A stretch of DNA of 64,000 nt from Oscillospiraceae bacterium (lineage in GTDB: Bacteria > Bacillota > Clostridia > Oscillospirales > Acutalibacteraceae): assembly GCA_015066015.1 (NCBI GenBank), contig SVPE01000001.1, positions 1 through 64,000 of the forward strand. The letters are read 5' to 3'. The position numbers and the translations under genes are program-made. The notes below the pieces were generated by a model that was not told the DNA's origin, did not search any database, and saw only the letters and a list, made by a program, of their open reading frames with translations. Positions 61,873-64,000 of this stretch are shown here, piece by piece. How positions within the stretch are numbered: position 1 is the stretch's first letter; each line of letters opens with the position of its first letter.

Positions 61873-61911
61873 TGTAAAATATATTCTGTACGGAAATATA
61901 TAAGCTGCTTT

Positions 61912-62199
61912 TCAGGAAAAGAGTCTGACAAGCAGCAGTGAAACTGCAATAAGCTGAGCAATCATAATAAGGGGCAGACCTACGGTAAATTTTTTGTGCA
62001 GCGTCTTGTGACGGATAAGCCGCATTGTGAGATATTCGGCAAGACTTCCGCCTGAAAGTGCAAGAAGTATGAGTGTTTTTTCGGAAATGCGGAAAGCACC
62101 CTTCTTCGCTCTGACCTTGTCAGCGGCGGTGACTGCTGCCGTGATAAGTGAAATAAGCACAAACCAGACAGCCAGAGGGTAAAGAAGCTCCTGTTTCAT
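61912..62199 (-). CDS. DUF1294 small membrane protein
   Basis: The 95-residue protein has three hydrophobic segments. It carries the DUF1294 signature: DKVRAKKGAFRISEKTL, SGGSLAEYLTM, and RHKTLHKKF. Its function is unknown. The ATG overlaps the TGA of the upstream zinc-ribbon gene (ATGA, 62199-62196), so the two are coupled. Confidence 0.85.
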   Translation of the reverse strand: MKQELLYPLAVWFVLISLITAAVTAADKVRAKKGAFRISEKTLILLALSGGSLAEYLTMRLIRHKTLHKKFTVGLPLIMIAQLIAVSLLLVRLFS

Positions 62200-62480
62200 T
62201 TAATCTGTGTTATGATTTTCAGATCTTCCTTTGTGATGGTGACAAAGGTGCCTGCGTTTTTCTCGTTGATGTAGTTTTTGTTTACGGAGTAAACCGTACT
62301 GCAGTTAGGACATACGGCAATTGAAAGGTCCTTGTCCTCTTTTGCCAGCTTTGCAAAAATTGTTGTGTCAAGGGTAGTGAAGAGTCTGAGGCAAACCTCT
62401 TTTTCACATACGGGACAGGCGATGCTTTCGCTGAAGCCGTCGTCTCTTGAGCTTAGCTTGTTGATTGTCTTGATTGCCAT
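62196..62480 (-). CDS. Zinc-ribbon protein of unknown function
   Basis: The protein has 94 residues from ATG 62480, which has GGAGGTAG ahead; an upstream start at 62582 is unlikely. Two CPxC pairs (CPVCEKEVC and CPNC) about 40 residues apart form a zinc ribbon. It has no other recognisable domain. It is coupled to the DUF1294 gene and divergent from the lipoprotein gene. Confidence 0.75.
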   Translation of the reverse strand: MAIKTINKLSSRDDGFSESIACPVCEKEVCLRLFTTLDTTIFAKLAKEDKDLSIAVCPNCSTVYSVNKNYINEKNAGTFVTITKEDLKIITQIK

Positions 62481-62551
62481 AATTCTACCTCCGTAGCTTT
62501 TTCTGTTATTTATTGTAAGTAATTTTTTCGTTGTTGTCAAGGAGGATAAGT

Positions 62552-63871
62552 GTGAAAAAATATTTATTGTGCATAATTGCAATAGTGCTTATGCTTACCG
62601 GCTGCTCGAAAACAAAGCCCTTCGGGGAAAATCCCGTTTACGGACCTTCCTCGCAGACGCAGAGCACCGTGCCGACAACCTATGAGGTTTTATCCTGTGA
62701 CAACAATGAAGGCGATACGCCTTACACCTCAGCTCCTTTTCAGAATACGACTGTGCCCTTTTCATCTGAAACGGTGCAGCCTTCAGAACGGGGCGAATTC
62801 CGCGGAGTGTGGCTCAGCTATTATGAAATCGACGTGACAAATGAGACCTCTACCGAGGAAAGCTACAGAGAATATATAGAGTCCCTCTGCAGTAAGTTTG
62901 CGCCCTACGGTATCACCGATGTTTTCGCTCACGTGAGAGCCTACGGCGATGCAATCTACAAAAGCAGTGTCTATCCCGTTTCAAAATATGCCGCAGGTGA
63001 GCAGGGCGGTGAGCTGCCCTTTGATCTGCTTGAAATCATATGCGAGGTTATGTCAGCTCATAATATAAGAGTTCACGCCTGGGTCAACCCCTACAGAGTG
63101 CATAACGGAACCGATATAAACGAGCTGAGCGACGACAACAAGGCTAAGCAGTGGTATAATCCTTATTCAAACGAGGACGTTGTGATTGTGGGAGAAAAAA
63201 TCTACTTCAATCCCTCCTCTGAGAAGGCTCAGCAGCTGGTTGTGCAGGGTGCGGCAGAAATCCTTGCAAACTATAACGTTGCGGGAATTCATATCGATGA
63301 CTACTTCTATCCTCCCGGGTGCGGAGATTTTGACAGTGCCCAGTATAACGCCTTTATTTCTTCCGGCGGAAATCTCAGCCTCGATGACTGGAGAAGAAGC
63401 AACGTGAACTCACTTGTTTCTGCACTTTATTCCACGGTCAAAGCCTACGGCGCGGATAAAATTTTTTCCATAAGCCCGGCAGGTAATATAGATAACAACT
63501 ATAACAGTCTTTACGCCGACGTTGAGCTTTGGTGCAAAGGCGGCTATGCGGATATGATTATTCCGCAGATTTACTTCGGCTTCGAGCATTCCTCAAGAGC
63601 CTTTGACAGCTGCACCGACGACTGGCTGAAGCTTAAGGCAGACAGTGTGCTTATGCCCGTAGGTCTTGCCCTTTACAAGTCGGGCACAGAGGACTCCTAT
63701 GCAGGTGAGGGGATAGCCGAATGGACTCAGCAGACAAATATAATTGCCCGTCAGGTGCAGTATCTCAGAAGCAGAAACTGTGACGGCTTCGTAATTTTCT
63801 CTGCAGAGTATTTCTTACGGGAGGGTACATATCCTTCCGTTGAGCTTGCAAACTTAAGGCAGATTATTTAA
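62552..63871 (+). CDS. GHL10-type (DUF187) family-10-like glycosidase lipoprotein
   Basis: The protein has 439 residues from GTG 62552, which follows AAGGAGG; an earlier in-frame start lies ahead of that site. The lipobox is LMLTGC, so the protein is a membrane-anchored lipoprotein after export. The (beta/alpha)8 core starts with GEFRGVWLSYYEID and contains ITDVFAHVRAYGDAIYKS, VHAWVNPYRVH, and IHIDDYFYPPG with acidic catalytic candidates. Relatives act on peptidoglycan-type or other glycans. It is followed by a partial gene in the same direction. Confidence 0.88.
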   Translation: MKKYLLCIIAIVLMLTGCSKTKPFGENPVYGPSSQTQSTVPTTYEVLSCDNNEGDTPYTSAPFQNTTVPFSSETVQPSERGEFRGVWLSYYEIDVTNETSTEESYREYIESLCSKFAPYGITDVFAHVRAYGDAIYKSSVYPVSKYAAGEQGGELPFDLLEIICEVMSAHNIRVHAWVNPYRVHNGTDINELSDDNKAKQWYNPYSNEDVVIVGEKIYFNPSSEKAQQLVVQGAAEILANYNVAGIHIDDYFYPPGCGDFDSAQYNAFISSGGNLSLDDWRRSNVNSLVSALYSTVKAYGADKIFSISPAGNIDNNYNSLYADVELWCKGGYADMIIPQIYFGFEHSSRAFDSCTDDWLKLKADSVLMPVGLALYKSGTEDSYAGEGIAEWTQQTNIIARQVQYLRSRNCDGFVIFSAEYFLREGTYPSVELANLRQII

Positions 63872-63894
63872 ATTCACATAAAAGGAAAGTCAAA

Positions 63895-64000
63895 ATGAAA
63901 AAAACAAGAAACGTCTATATTGCAGTAGGACTGCTTTTTGTTGCGGCAGTTGCTCTTATGGTGATTTTTTTCAGCCAGGCGAGGTATAAGGATAACTCTG
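63895..64000 (+). CDS. Partial membrane protein gene, cut by the window end
   Basis: ATG 63895 has AAAGGAAAG 6 bases ahead. Only 35 codons are seen: MKKTRNVYIAVGLLFVAAV, then ALMVIFFS and a charged stretch. The start is a signal peptide or TM anchor. It is 23 bp after the glycosidase lipoprotein gene, so an operon is likely. Confidence 0.75.
   Translation, partial: MKKTRNVYIAVGLLFVAAVALMVIFFSQARYKDNS

Overview
The window looks like a chromosomal segment of an anaerobic, spore-forming, gut-type Gram-positive bacterium of the Clostridia (Ruminococcaceae/Oscillospiraceae-like). The evidence is an oxygen-independent class III ribonucleotide reductase operon, a SipL-like spore-coat morphogenesis protein, two remnants of the start of spoVT, an LPXTG pilus island with its own sortases and signal peptidase, secreted plant-polysaccharide hydrolases, a tryptophan T-box, and AAGGAGG ribosome sites throughout. 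No tRNA, rRNA, CRISPR array or transposase was seen.

Layout. 1-2075: two copies of a spoVT 5' end/promoter repeat flank an AT-rich two-gene membrane-protein cassette. 2096-3425: a PHP phosphoesterase whose terminator is split by a tandem, MITE-like, non-coding repeat with a 13-bp target duplication. 3554-11084: a self-contained five-gene operon (TIR protein, coiled-coil protein, ParA/MinD-like ATPase, large unknown protein, duplicated S-adenosylmethionine-decarboxylase-like protein) with its own strong promoter and terminator. I think it is an undescribed conflict/defence system and the main discovery here. 11215-14453 (minus): phosphodiesterase, beta-helix protein and OPA-type transporter. 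14601-20294: M4 metallopeptidase and C11 cysteine peptidase, convergent. 20550-24795 (minus): nrdG, nrdD with a fused redoxin domain, and trxB, with NrdR boxes in front of nrdD. 24905-30505: secreted Fn3 protein and GH51 arabinofuranosidase.

30592-32211: an AT-rich island with an accessory RNase III behind a long structured leader and a 49-residue acidic protein. 32250-35489 (minus): acyl carrier protein, condensation-type protein and adenylating ligase, a small acyl/peptide assembly set. 35602-39531: dCMP deaminase, DUF362 protein and a secreted clan-A glycoside hydrolase. 39976-52539: pilus island with coiled-coil protein, signal peptidase I, a vWA adhesin split by a frameshift, a giant adhesin, the major pilin, a class C sortase, a minor pilin and a second sortase. 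52550-54718: GPH-type transporter with a long repeated tail. 55005-56642 (minus): orphan trpB under a tryptophan T-box. 56732-59949 (minus): a second condensation-type protein and a GH3-type amido synthetase. 60294-64000: SipL-like protein, DUF1294 and zinc-ribbon proteins, a GHL10-type lipoprotein and a truncated membrane gene.

Intergenic gaps are rich in repeats: three copies of a roughly 216-bp element, three copies of a roughly 120-bp triple-hairpin element that doubles as a bidirectional terminator, and one dense GC palindrome cluster. Several accessory genes sit between these repeats and have lower GC than their neighbours, suggesting repeated acquisition.
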